14,967 nt of DNA from Flavobacteriia bacterium (GTDB lineage Bacteria; Bacteroidota; Bacteroidia; Flavobacteriales; Flavobacteriaceae). Below, piece after piece: positions 1-7,366 of this stretch; the first letter of the stretch is position 1; every line of letters starts with the position of its first letter. The DNA lies in the NCBI GenBank assembly GCA_011330545.1, contig DRQI01000323.1, forward strand, positions 1 to 14,967. The letters are read 5' to 3'. The position numbers were made by a program, and so were the translations under genes. The notes under the pieces were generated by a model, which was given only the letters and a program-made list of their open reading frames with translations, had not been told where the DNA came from and did not search any database.

Positions 1-651
1 ACCAGACCATTTTATTTCGATTTCAGAATCGTCTTTAAACCGATGGATACTGTCGATTTTAAATTCGTGGTAGGTAGATGGAGAAGTTGTTTCTTGCCAT
101 TTAACAGCCAATTTTTTGCCATTTTGTGTGGCTGAGATTAATTGTATGGCTTTGTTGAGTGATAAAATATCGGCTGACCTCACTATTCCTTCTAAATATT
201 GCCATTCTTTACTATACGATTGTAAGTTACCGGTATTTACGGTAAAGTTAGGTTCTATGGTCTTAAACTTAAAGGTATAATTTTTAAACTCAGAAGGAAC
301 GTTGGGATAAATTTTAGACAAATGAACCGTTACACTGTATTCTGTATTGGGATTTAAATTTTCTTCGGGCTTTAAAACCAGTGTCCTTGAGTTTGTGGCT
401 TGTAACTTTCCTTTTACCGAAGGGGATATGGTTATTATTTTGTCGGAAATAGTAGTTTCTGTAGCCCATTTTTCTACGTCTTTTCCCAAGCCTATCTGTA
501 TGGGTTCGGTAACCGAGACTACCCCCGAAGTGGTATAATAAATATATTCTTTAAACTTAAAAAGGTTATTGGTTTCTTGTTGTGGATTTTCTTTTTTACA
601 GGATATTACGAAAAGGAATAGTAGTACGAAAAGTTGCTTACAATAGTTCAT
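1..651 (-). CDS. Alpha-2-macroglobulin family lipoprotein, N-terminal part (cut by window edge)
   Basis: The minus strand is open from an ATG at 649-651 to the left edge, giving 217 codons without a stop. The product starts with a lipoprotein signal: a hydrophobic stretch (VLLFLFVIS) ending in Cys18, followed by KKENPQQE, so it should be lipidated and carried to the outer membrane or periplasmic face. Residues about 35-140 form a beta-rich Ig-like module with an SbsA-like look (LVLKPEENLNPNTEYSVTVH), and the piece LQSYSKEWQYLEG resembles the N-terminal region of the very large bacterial alpha-2-macroglobulin lipoproteins common in Flavobacteriia. Those proteins are thought to trap or inhibit proteases in the periplasm. 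The macroglobulin and thioester regions would lie outside the window, so the family call rests on the N-terminus only. Other Ig-like lipoproteins remain possible. It is divergent from the gene at 920. Confidence 0.65.
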   Translation of the reverse strand, partial: MNYCKQLFVLLFLFVISCKKENPQQETNNLFKFKEYIYYTTSGVVSVTEPIQIGLGKDVEKWATETTISDKIITISPSVKGKLQATNSRTLVLKPEENLNPNTEYSVTVHLSKIYPNVPSEFKNYTFKFKTIEPNFTVNTGNLQSYSKEWQYLEGIVRSADILSLNKAIQLISATQNGKKLAVKWQETTSPSTYHEFKIDSIHRFKDDSEIEIKWSG

Positions 652-706
652 TTGTCATTATATGTTTATTGGATAAAAACCCTATTTGGATATTAAAATT
701 TGATAG

Positions 707-782
707 AATGAAAGTACTAAAAATTTAAGTTTATACACTTATAAATTTGAAGTATCTGAAGCTACAAGTATATACTTTCATT
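707..782. repeat. Nested inverted repeats in the divergent gap 652-919
   Basis: Outer arms AATGAAAGTA (707-716) and TACTTTCATT (773-782) are perfect 10-base complements around 56 bases. Inside lies a second stem, AAATTTAAGT (721-730) with ACTTATAAATTT (737-748), pairing with a 2-base bulge. A perfect 12-base palindrome, AAGTATATACTT, lies at 766-777 and overlaps the right outer arm. The region is very AT-rich, so chance is a real alternative. An operator for one of the two divergent genes, or a small structured element, are both possible. I see no convincing Bacteroidota promoter or ORF elsewhere in 652-919. Confidence 0.4.
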
Positions 783-919
783 TCTTAGCAAAATTCATTA
801 TATTTTGTGATATTTACATCCCTAGAAACAGTGCTTTTTAGCATAACGTTTTTTTTATGTAAGAATTATCGATAGTAGGCAACTAATACTTTACTTATTC
901 AAATAAATTGTAAAAAACC

Positions 920-1414
920 ATGACAACTACTTCTATTTTTAATAACAATTTTGCCCTTTTACTATTTTCAATTCTCATTTCTTGCGGGTCGAGTAGCGAA
1001 GCGGGTACTAGCCAACCTCCAAACCAAACAGGTGAAAAAGCGGCTGTTGTTTCTGTGACTACATCGGGAAATGAAAATGCCTATCGTTTTAGTGTAGGTA
1101 TTCAAAGTCCGGATAAGGGCTGCAATCAGTATGCCAATTGGTGGGAAGTTGTTACCGAAGACGGCCATCTGATTTTCAGAAGGATTTTAGGGCATAGCCA
1201 TGTTAATGAGCAGCCTTTTGTTCGTTCGGGAGGTACAATTGATATCGCCAAAGATGAGGTGGTGATTATTCGTGCCCACATGAATACTTCAGGGTATGGA
1301 GTAAAAACTTTTAAGGGTTCTGTTGCTAACGGGTTTGCACCATTTACTACCGGAAGTGATTTTGCTTCTGAACTGGCTTCTCAGCAACCATTGCCTTCGA
1401 GTTGTGCTTTTTAG
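920..1414 (+). CDS. Small lipoprotein of an uncharacterised family
   Basis: This encodes 164 residues. The start has a hydrophobic segment (FALLLFSILIS) ending in Cys22, a lipoprotein signal, although the n-region lacks the usual Lys or Arg. A short Ser/Gly/Pro-rich linker (23-40) follows, then one globular domain of about 120 residues. Two further cysteines (Cys68 in DKGCNQYANWWE and Cys162 in the terminal SSCAF) could form a disulfide that closes the domain. Conserved-looking blocks are NQYANWWEV, RRILGHSHVNEQPF and VIIRAHMNTSGYG, with several His residues. I recall similar small proteins in other Bacteroidota but no assigned function. The only upstream in-frame codons run into a stop, which supports this ATG. 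It is followed after 26 bases by the DoxX gene, which has its own promoter, so co-transcription is optional. Function unknown. Confidence 0.85.
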   Translation: MTTTSIFNNNFALLLFSILISCGSSSEAGTSQPPNQTGEKAAVVSVTTSGNENAYRFSVGIQSPDKGCNQYANWWEVVTEDGHLIFRRILGHSHVNEQPFVRSGGTIDIAKDEVVIIRAHMNTSGYGVKTFKGSVANGFAPFTTGSDFASELASQQPLPSSCAF

Positions 1415-1422
1415 TATCTTTG
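1391..1422 (+). promoter_or_regulatory. Bacteroidota-type promoter of the doxX-like gene
   Basis: TTG at 1391-1393, a 21-base spacer, then TATCTTTG at 1415-1422, an exact match to the Bacteroidota -7 box TAnnTTTG with a suitable -33 TTG. The -7 box starts right after the TAG stop of the upstream lipoprotein gene. Initiation about 7 bases downstream would leave a leader of roughly 10 bases before the ATG at 1441. Confidence 0.6.
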
Positions 1423-1440
1423 AGGTAAACTAATCTCATC

Positions 1441-1848
1441 ATGGACTTTCTATTACAAACCGCTACTGACTTTGCGCCTCAACTTCTAATCCTTGTATTT
1501 ATAGCCATTACTTTTTTACAATCGGGTATTGATAAACTAATCGATTGGAAAGGAAACCTTTCTTTTTTAAAAGAACATTTTAGCCATACTTTTTTAAAAA
1601 ACAGTGTTCCTCTGATGCTTGGTTTTGTAACATTGGGTGAACTCGTAGCCGGTGTTCTTAGTGTTATAGGAATTTTTCAGATTTATATCTCGGGAAGTAT
1701 GTTGATAGGTTTTTACGCTGCTGTAATTGCCGGAAAGATGTTATTATTATTACTTTTTGGCCAACGCATTGCTAAAGATTATGCGGGTGCTATGACCATT
1801 GCCGTTTACTTTATGGTGGTGGTCTTTGGTGTTTACCTTTTAAAATAA
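1441..1848 (+). CDS. DoxX family integral membrane protein
   Basis: This encodes 135 residues with four predicted membrane helices at about 10-28, 56-78, 80-106 and 115-134, the usual size and topology of the DoxX/DoxD family. The segment ITFLQSGIDKLIDWKGN after helix 1 is typical of the Bacteroidota branch. DoxX was named after a subunit of archaeal thiosulfate:quinone oxidoreductase, but for most bacterial members the substrate is unknown and a role in redox or membrane stress is only presumed. It lies 26 bases after the small lipoprotein gene and has its own -7 box. It converges with the ompA-like gene across an 89-base gap holding an inverted repeat. Family confidence is good; biochemical function is not known. 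Confidence 0.8.
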   Translation: MDFLLQTATDFAPQLLILVFIAITFLQSGIDKLIDWKGNLSFLKEHFSHTFLKNSVPLMLGFVTLGELVAGVLSVIGIFQIYISGSMLIGFYAAVIAGKMLLLLLFGQRIAKDYAGAMTIAVYFMVVVFGVYLLK

Positions 1849-1850
1849 GA

Positions 1851-1917
1851 AACTGTCTAAAAAATAGCTTTTATGGCTTACTTTGAAAGTTACATCTAAG
1901 GTCTTTCTTAGACAGTT
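1851..1917. repeat. 67-base inverted repeat between convergent genes (bidirectional terminator or MITE-like relic)
   Basis: Perfect 10-base arms AACTGTCTAA (1851-1860) and TTAGACAGTT (1908-1917). After one mismatch, three further bases pair (AAA with TTT). A second imperfect palindrome, TTACTTTGAAAGTTA (1878-1892), is almost concentric with the outer arms. The element fills the gap between two converging stop codons (1848 and 1938), where a bidirectional terminator would be expected. The stem is long-looped and GC-poor for a classical terminator, so a remnant of a small non-autonomous element is an alternative. I see no clear target-site duplication. Confidence 0.45.
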
Positions 1918-1937
1918 CTATCCCTATCAAATATCAT

Positions 1938-3608
1938 TTATTGGTTTATAATTACAAATTCAGTCCTTCTATTCATTTGATGTGCTGCCTCACTACATTT
2001 TACGCCATTGACACATTGATTTACCATTTTAGTTTCGCCATATCCTTTTCCGCTTACTCTATTCCTGCTAATACCATGTGATACTAAGTAATCAATAGAT
2101 GCTTTTGCCCTGCGGTTTGAGAGGTGTAAATTATAGGTACTGCTACCTCTGGAATCTGTATAAGAGCCTATTTCAATTTTAATACTTGTATTTTCTTTCA
2201 TCATTGCAACAATTTTATCCAGTTCTTCTGTAGCATCGTCTCTTATTTCTGAGCTGTCAAAATCGAAATATATCGGACTTAAGTTTAATACCTTATCATC
2301 AGCAATTGTTTTTGTTGTTTCTTCTTTTGGTGTTGTTGCTGTTGTATCAGTAACTTCTTTTGGCGTAGTTTCTGAAGGTTTGTTACCGGTATTGGTTTCT
2401 TTTTCTTCTGCGTTAGCAGCTGCAACGGCGTCTCCTAAGGCTCCTGATTTTTTCGTTAGGTACTTATTGGCTTCTAAAGCCGGTGCATTGTTATAATTGG
2501 CTGTATTGACAATGTGTTCTTCTTTGTTATAATAAAGGCCAGAAGCTACTAATGTATATGTTTTATTACAATCTAAAACAAATTTATAGGCGCCGTTTTT
2601 ATCGGTTATGATTTGCTTAATCTGGTTTCCTTTATCATCAAATAATGTCATAGCGGCATCATTTAATATTTCCTGAGTGTCTTTATCCCTTACGATACCT
2701 GCAATTTCTTGTACACATTTTTCGGGTTTCGGTTCTTCTAATATAAATGAATAGATGTCATTATTATCTTGGCCTTGTAACCTGTTAGAAGAAAAATATC
2801 CTGCATCTTTCTTTTTATTAATGATGTAAGCAAAATCGTCATTAATACTATTAATTGGCGAGTCTAAGTGAAAGGATTCTGACACGGTATTGTCAAGCAC
2901 TTCACTGGCATATACGTCTAAATTACCCATCGTATCACTTCTTCCGTTTGATGAATAATACAAAATATTATCTTCGGTAATAAAAGGGGTTACTTCATCT
3001 CCTCTTGTATTAATTTTATCGCCTAGGTTAGTAGGTTCTCCGTAAGTTCCATCATCATTAATAGTCACCACAAAAATATCCATTCCGCCATACGATGATT
3101 TTCTATTGGAAACAAAATAGAGTTTTTTGCCGTCTTTGCTCAGTGAGGGTTGCCCTGAAGAATATTTTTTATCGTTAAACGGAAGCCTTTCTATATTTAT
3201 CCAATTACCGGAAGCGTCGATATTGGCTTTGAATAACTGTTCTTTCTCTTTACTTTTTTTCTTTCTATCTTTTTTTGCAGAAAAATATACGGTTTTCATA
3301 TCGCGGCTATACGTAATTCCTGTCTTAGAAACTTTCTTTAGTTCCTTAATTCCTTTAATCAATTCTTTGTTTGAAATTTCACCTTGTGCACCTATATCGC
3401 CTATAAACAAATCTGATTGGCTTCTGCCGTTTTCATTTTTAGGCATTGCAAACACTACTTTGCCATTGTCTAACATGGCCAATCCGTAATCAGATTTCGT
3501 GGTATTGATTTCTAAATACTTAATGAGGTGTTTTCCGGTAGGTGTTTGAGCTGTTACCGATACTGTAGTATACGCTGCTAAAAGCGCTGATAAGATTAAT
3601 TTTTTCAT
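1938..3608 (-). CDS. OmpA family protein with PD40 propeller and CarboxypepD_reg-like domain (PorE-like)
   Basis: This encodes 556 residues. A type I signal peptide (1-20) ends VTA|Q, with no lipobox Cys. Residues about 40-290 hold some five PD40/WD40-like blades, for example QPSLSKDGKKLYFVSNR (from about 153) and ILYYSSNGR (from about 215). Residues about 298-370 look like a CarboxypepD_reg-like domain (IAGIVRDKDTQEILNDA, DKNGAYKF). A Thr/Glu-rich linker (about 395-435) leads to an OmpA peptidoglycan-binding domain (442-556) with YFDFDSSEIRDDA and LSNRRA. Asp485 and Arg500 match the pair that holds diaminopimelate in OmpA. Cys532 and Cys538 fit the disulfide common in Bacteroidota members. 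The protein probably anchors an outer-membrane assembly to the cell wall. PorE of the type IX secretion system has propeller, CRD and OmpA domains, but this protein lacks PorE's TPR and lipid anchor, so it is a paralogue-like relative rather than PorE. Confidence 0.88.
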   Translation of the reverse strand: MKKLILSALLAAYTTVSVTAQTPTGKHLIKYLEINTTKSDYGLAMLDNGKVVFAMPKNENGRSQSDLFIGDIGAQGEISNKELIKGIKELKKVSKTGITYSRDMKTVYFSAKKDRKKKSKEKEQLFKANIDASGNWINIERLPFNDKKYSSGQPSLSKDGKKLYFVSNRKSSYGGMDIFVVTINDDGTYGEPTNLGDKINTRGDEVTPFITEDNILYYSSNGRSDTMGNLDVYASEVLDNTVSESFHLDSPINSINDDFAYIINKKKDAGYFSSNRLQGQDNNDIYSFILEEPKPEKCVQEIAGIVRDKDTQEILNDAAMTLFDDKGNQIKQIITDKNGAYKFVLDCNKTYTLVASGLYYNKEEHIVNTANYNNAPALEANKYLTKKSGALGDAVAAANAEEKETNTGNKPSETTPKEVTDTTATTPKEETTKTIADDKVLNLSPIYFDFDSSEIRDDATEELDKIVAMMKENTSIKIEIGSYTDSRGSSTYNLHLSNRRAKASIDYLVSHGISRNRVSGKGYGETKMVNQCVNGVKCSEAAHQMNRRTEFVIINQ

Positions 3609-3684
3609 TCTGCATGTGTTGGGTTAGCACTATATTAACGCACGTTTTTTAACTTAAGTATTAAATGTGTTAATTTTTAGCGTA

Positions 3685-3717
3685 ATAAAAAAGCCCAAGA
3701 AGTAATTTCAAGGGCTT
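3685..3717 (-). terminator. Intrinsic terminator after the Skp-like gene
   Basis: Read on the minus strand, AAGCCC (3717-3712) and GGGCTT (3696-3691) form a perfect 6-base stem around a 15-base loop, and GGGCTT runs directly into a T-tract (complement of the A-run at 3687-3692). It starts 27 bases after the stop of the ompH-like gene and about 80 bases before the ompA-like start, so it should separate the two transcripts. Confidence 0.65.
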
Positions 3718-3744
3718 AATTATTTGTAAATCAATGTTTTACAA

Positions 3745-4263
3745 CTATTCTTTTGCCTTGTAAGATTTGTTTAATTGTACTAAAACATCGTCTGTAATAT
3801 CAGCTTTTTCTTCACCGTACATCACAGTACCGTTTTCTCCGGTAGTACCCAATACGAAATTATATCCCTTCTCTTTGGCATAATTTTTTACAAAATCATT
3901 AATTTCTTTAGAAAGTGCTTTTAAACTTTCTTGGCCTTCTTTTTGGACTTGTTGTTGAATTACTTGTTGACGTTGCCCAATGGCTTGCTGCTCTTGCATT
4001 AAAATTTGTTCGCGCTGTGCCCTATTTTTAGGAGACATCTTTTGCATTTTTGATTGGTAAGTTCTTGCTTTTGCTTCCCATCCGGCAACTAAACTATCCA
4101 ATTCTGATTTTAATTTATCTGATTTTTCCTTCATACTGGCCTCAGCCTCTTTTGTCCCTTTATATTCTTTCATCAATTCTTCAACATCTACATAGGCAAT
4201 TTTAGTTTGTGTACAAGAAATTAAAGAAATAGTTAGTATTAGTATGATTCCAATTTTTTTCAT
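3745..4263 (-). CDS. Skp/OmpH-like periplasmic chaperone, lipoprotein form
   Basis: This encodes 172 residues. The N-terminus MKKIGIILILTISLISC is a lipoprotein signal with Cys17 as lipidation site. KIAYVDVEELMKEY (21-34) is the usual start of the OmpH/Skp family (strand, then the first helix). About 37-125 is a long Gln/Lys/Glu-rich coiled coil, the tentacle hairpin that cages unfolded outer-membrane proteins in Skp. The C-terminal YNFVLGTTGENGTVMYGEEKADITDDVL returns to the beta body, with the typical ADITDDVL ending. Escherichia coli Skp is soluble and of similar size; the lipidated form seen here is frequent in Bacteroidota. The gene appears to have its own promoter and terminator, so it is monocistronic. 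Its neighbour, an OmpA protein, fits an envelope-biogenesis context without proving a client relation. Confidence 0.88.
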   Translation of the reverse strand: MKKIGIILILTISLISCTQTKIAYVDVEELMKEYKGTKEAEASMKEKSDKLKSELDSLVAGWEAKARTYQSKMQKMSPKNRAQREQILMQEQQAIGQRQQVIQQQVQKEGQESLKALSKEINDFVKNYAKEKGYNFVLGTTGENGTVMYGEEKADITDDVLVQLNKSYKAKE

Positions 4264-4282
4264 GGTTGTATCTTTTAATAAA

Positions 4283-4297
4283 TTTTGCGCAAAACTA
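4283..4297 (-). promoter_or_regulatory. -7 box of the ompH-like gene with overlapping palindrome
   Basis: On the minus strand TAGTTTTG (4297-4290) matches the Bacteroidota -7 consensus TAnnTTTG and lies 26 bases before the ATG at 4263. I see no TTG at the right distance upstream, so the -33 element is weak or absent. A perfect 12-base palindrome, TTTTGCGCAAAA (4283-4294), overlaps the box and the likely transcription start. Confidence 0.45.
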
Positions 4298-4390
4298 CAT
4301 ATTTTAAATTACTCGGTAGTTAAATAATTACTACAATATTCTTAAAAAACAAATAATAAGTAATATTTATAATTATTTTAACAACAATAA

Positions 4391-4417
4391 AACAAAACTA
4401 TCAAATATTGTTTTGTT
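4391..4417 (-). terminator. AT-rich hairpin with downstream T-rich run, possible terminator
   Basis: AACAAAAC (4391-4398) and GTTTTGTT (4410-4417) are perfect 8-base arms around an 11-base loop. On the minus strand the second arm runs on into a T-rich stretch. It lies in the 243-base gap (4264-4506) between the methyltransferase and ompH-like genes and could end the long minus-strand operon. The stem has only one G-C pair per four bases, so it is weak. Confidence 0.35.
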
Positions 4418-4486
4418 AGGCGCTGTGTACTGCGTTGTTTCTATATGGGTAAAGATAAACTACAATATCGCTCATTAAACAGTCTT

Positions 4487-4516
4487 AAATGGCTTAAAAA
4501 CGATTTTTAGCCATTT
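4487..4516 (-). terminator. Hairpin overlapping the methyltransferase stop codon
   Basis: AAATGGC (4487-4493) pairs with GCCATTT (4510-4516). Inside this, after one bulged T, TAAAAA (4495-4500) pairs with TTTTTA (4504-4509) around a 3-base loop. The hairpin covers the last codons and the TAA stop (4507-4509) of the methyltransferase gene. On the minus strand the bases after it are only moderately T-rich. It may act in termination or 3'-end protection of the operon mRNA. Confidence 0.4.
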
Positions 4517-5403
4517 TTTATGATGTAAATTAATGATGAATACTCTTTATTGGCCATTGCTTTAACATTAGAACGCCAACCGGTATAAAAAGCTCGAAAA
4601 TAATTTGAGGTTCCGGTTTTATATTTTTCAGACAGCATGCTCACATAAAAGGAGTCAAATTTCATGGGTACTATTTTGGCAACTTTCATATTTTGTTGTT
4701 GAAATAACTTTTTTATTGCTTTTTTTGAAAAATGCCATAAATGCCTCGGCACGTCGTATGCTGCCCAATATTCTTTATAATACGCTGCATCATAGCTTTT
4801 ATAATTGGGTACTGCAACAATCAAGGTGCCTTGGGGTTTTAATAACTTTTTTAGGCTAGTAATATACGCTGTTAAATTTGGTATGTGTTCTAACACATGC
4901 CAAAGGGTAATTACATCGTATGTGTTAGGTGTTGCGTTTTGTGTTAACTCTTCAATATTTTTATAGATAACCGCCGTTGACGCACGTAATTTATCTATGG
5001 CAATATTTCGTGCTTTTTCATTGGGCTCAATTCCGGTAACCTGCCAGCCACCAGCATTACAAACCGACAAAAAATCACCGGTACCTGCCCCCACATCTAA
5101 GAGTGATTTTTGATTGGCTACAAATGAGTTTATTAATTTTAATTTTTTCTTAAGGGAATAATGTTTTACCCATTGATACAATTTATCAATAAATGTTTTC
5201 TTAGCATCTGTATGCGAAATATAGTCTTCACTGTCATAATAGGAGGCTAACTCATCATCTTTTGGCCTAGGTGAAGTAACTAGCAATGCTGCTTCTTCAT
5301 CAATAAGTAAAGTGAATTTTTTATGAGAAACCGTATAGTCTTTACAAGATAAAAACGGCTTTAATTCGGTATTTGAAATTGGTGATGTACGTAATTCCTT
5401 CAC
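4507..5403 (-). CDS. Class I SAM-dependent methyltransferase (Methyltransf_23-like)
   Basis: This encodes 298 residues. Motif I LLDVGAGTGDFL (101-112), the acidic residue after strand 2 in GIEP (Glu126) and DVITLWHVLEHI (163-174) are the classical S-adenosylmethionine-binding elements. LLKPQGTLIVAVPN (187-200) is the post-motif strand. The N-terminal 90 residues (PRPKDDELASYYDSEDYISHTD) and the block WAAYDVPRHLWHFS (213-226) match a Methyltransf_23-like branch common in Bacteroidota; the methyl acceptor is unknown. The start is a GTG: an in-frame TGA lies a few codons upstream with no ATG between, and no nearby internal ATG is available. It is the last gene of the minus-strand operon, 54 bases after mnmG, and that gap contains a parS-like site. 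Because it accompanies mnmG and ybeY, a role in RNA or translation is tempting but unproven. Confidence 0.85.
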   Translation of the reverse strand: MKELRTSPISNTELKPFLSCKDYTVSHKKFTLLIDEEAALLVTSPRPKDDELASYYDSEDYISHTDAKKTFIDKLYQWVKHYSLKKKLKLINSFVANQKSLLDVGAGTGDFLSVCNAGGWQVTGIEPNEKARNIAIDKLRASTAVIYKNIEELTQNATPNTYDVITLWHVLEHIPNLTAYITSLKKLLKPQGTLIVAVPNYKSYDAAYYKEYWAAYDVPRHLWHFSKKAIKKLFQQQNMKVAKIVPMKFDSFYVSMLSEKYKTGTSNYFRAFYTGWRSNVKAMANKEYSSLIYIIKNG

Positions 5404-5436
5404 ATATTTAAATTTTAATCATTTTAGACAAACGAA

Positions 5437-5452
5437 CGTTTCACGTGGAACA
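5437..5452. other. parS: parS-like ParB-binding site 1 (15 of 16)
   Basis: CGTTTCACGTGGAACA on the plus strand reads TGTTCCACGTGAAACG on the minus strand. It matches the widespread chromosomal parS consensus TGTTNCACGTGAAACA at every position except the last. It is intergenic, between the mnmG stop (5458) and the GTG of the methyltransferase gene (5403). ParB family proteins bind such sites and spread to organise and segregate the origin region. A second copy lies on the other side of mnmG. Confidence 0.8.
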
Positions 5453-5457
5453 TTTAG

Positions 5458-7335
5458 TTATCTCCCCATGTACACCAACAACACCGAGATGTCACTTGGT
5501 GAAACCCCTGAAATACGGCTCGCTTGCGATATGGTAGTAGGTTGGATACTAGTTAATTTCTCGCGAGCTTCAAACGAAAGTGATTTAATTTTACTATAAT
5601 CGTAATTTTCAGGTATCGTTACATTTTCTAATCTCTGTAACTTATCTGCATTGTTTTTTTCTTTTTCGATATAGCCCGAATATTTTACATGCACCTCGGT
5701 TTGTTCTATAATTTCGTCGTCAATAGCATTGTCAACAATAAAATCATTTACTCCTGTAAACTGCCGAACATCATTAAAATCTAATTGTGGCCGCGCGGCA
5801 ATCTTAAACATTTTCATAGATTGTGCTATTTCAGCACAATTTTTACTTTTTAAAATTGGGTTTACAGCATCAGGTTTGATACTGGTATTTTTTAAAAAGC
5901 CAATAAAAGCATCTGTTTTTTCTTGTTTTTCTTGTACCCGTTTCATTCGTGCTGCCGAGGCTAACCCAAGTTGAAAAGACTTAGGTGTTAAACGCAGGTC
6001 TGCATTATCTTGGCGTAATAAGGTTCTATATTCTGCCCTCGATGTAAACATTCGATACGGCTCTTCTGTACCTTTGGTAATTAAATCATCTATTAACACA
6101 CCAATATAGGCTTCGTCTCTACGCAATATAAAAGCTTCTTTTTCTTGAACTTTTAAGGCCGCATTGATACCGGCCATTAGGCCTTGAGCCGCTGCTTCTT
6201 CGTATCCGGTAGTACCATTAATTTGCCCGGCAAAAAATAGATTGGCTATCAACTTTGTTTCTAGGGTATAAGTTAATTGGGTAGGAGGAAAGTAATCATA
6301 TTCAATGGCGTAACCAAAGCGAAAGAATTTTACTTTTTCGAAACCCGGCACTTTACGTAAGGCTTTTGCCTGTATATCTTCCGGTAAAGAAGTGGAAAAC
6401 CCGTTGACATATACCTCTACTGTATGCCAACCTTCGGGTTCAATAAACAATTGATGTCTGTTTTTAGTAGCAAACCTATCAATTTTATCTTCAATTGAAG
6501 GGCAATACCGTGGTCCTACACTTTGAATACGGCCATTAAACATGGGAGACCTTTCAAAGCCTTCTCTTAATAAATCATGAACTTCTTCACTCGTATAAGT
6601 CATATAACAAGACCGTTGGGTTGTTAATGGTGTTGTTGTTGCACTATATGAAAATTTTTGAGGGTGTTCATCACCGGGTTGCTCTATCATTTTAGTATAG
6701 TCTAACGACCTTCCGTCAACACGCGGAGGTGTTCCGGTTTTCATTCTGCCTGATTCGAAACCCAAGGCAACCAACTCTTCTGTAATACCCGTTGCAGCTT
6801 TTTCACCGGCACGTCCTCCACCAAAACTTTTATCTCCAATATGTATCAACCCGTTTAAAAAAGTACCGGTAGTTAAGATTACCGTTCGTGCTTTGATTTG
6901 AATACCTAATGATGTCTTCACACCAACAATACAATTGTTTTCAATGATAAGGCCATTGACCATATCTTGATAGAAATCTAGATTATTTGTTTGTTCAAGC
7001 ATCAATCGCCATGTTTCGGCAAAACGCATTCTATCGCTTTGTGCTCTCGGACTCCACATGGCCGGGCCTTTCGATTTATTGAGCATCTTAAATTGAATTG
7101 CCGTTTTATCGGTAACAATTGCACTATAACCACCTAAGGCATCAATTTCGCGAACTATTTGTCCTTTAGCAATACCACCCATGGCAGGATTACAACTCAT
7201 TTGGGCTATATTCTGCAAACTCATAGTAATCAACAACGTCTTAGCTCCTAAATTGGCACTGGCAGCAGCGGCCTCACTACCGGCGTGGCCACCGCCCACA
7301 ACAATTACATCATATATATCTTTAAATACACTCAT
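5458..7335 (-). CDS. mnmG: tRNA uridine-5-carboxymethylaminomethyl modification enzyme MnmG (GidA)
   Basis: This encodes 625 residues, close to the E. coli length of 629. With MnmE it installs carboxymethylaminomethyl at C5 of the wobble uridine (U34) in a set of tRNAs, using FAD, NADH and methylene-tetrahydrofolate. The N-terminus has the FAD-binding VIVVGGGHAGSEAA (GxGxxG at 14-19), then MSCNPAMGGIAKGQIVREIDALGG with Cys48. Residues 274-284, GPRYCPSIEDK, are the family signature with the catalytic Cys278, equivalent to E. coli Cys277. AGQINGTTGYEEAAAQGL is the second signature, and the helical C-terminal domain that binds MnmE ends the protein. Nothing is missing. It sits 107 bases after ybeY and 54 bases before the methyltransferase gene, both on the same strand, and both gaps carry a parS-like site. 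I see no clear promoter of its own, so read-through from ybeY is likely. Confidence 0.98.
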   Translation of the reverse strand: MSVFKDIYDVIVVGGGHAGSEAAAASANLGAKTLLITMSLQNIAQMSCNPAMGGIAKGQIVREIDALGGYSAIVTDKTAIQFKMLNKSKGPAMWSPRAQSDRMRFAETWRLMLEQTNNLDFYQDMVNGLIIENNCIVGVKTSLGIQIKARTVILTTGTFLNGLIHIGDKSFGGGRAGEKAATGITEELVALGFESGRMKTGTPPRVDGRSLDYTKMIEQPGDEHPQKFSYSATTTPLTTQRSCYMTYTSEEVHDLLREGFERSPMFNGRIQSVGPRYCPSIEDKIDRFATKNRHQLFIEPEGWHTVEVYVNGFSTSLPEDIQAKALRKVPGFEKVKFFRFGYAIEYDYFPPTQLTYTLETKLIANLFFAGQINGTTGYEEAAAQGLMAGINAALKVQEKEAFILRRDEAYIGVLIDDLITKGTEEPYRMFTSRAEYRTLLRQDNADLRLTPKSFQLGLASAARMKRVQEKQEKTDAFIGFLKNTSIKPDAVNPILKSKNCAEIAQSMKMFKIAARPQLDFNDVRQFTGVNDFIVDNAIDDEIIEQTEVHVKYSGYIEKEKNNADKLQRLENVTIPENYDYSKIKSLSFEAREKLTSIQPTTISQASRISGVSPSDISVLLVYMGR

Positions 7336-7366
7336 CTTCTTGATAACAAACTCTTGGAATTAAAAT

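Noticed and set aside
347..538. 63-residue plus-strand frame at the left end
   Set aside because: It is antisense to the lipoprotein gene that is open on the minus strand from 651 to the window edge.
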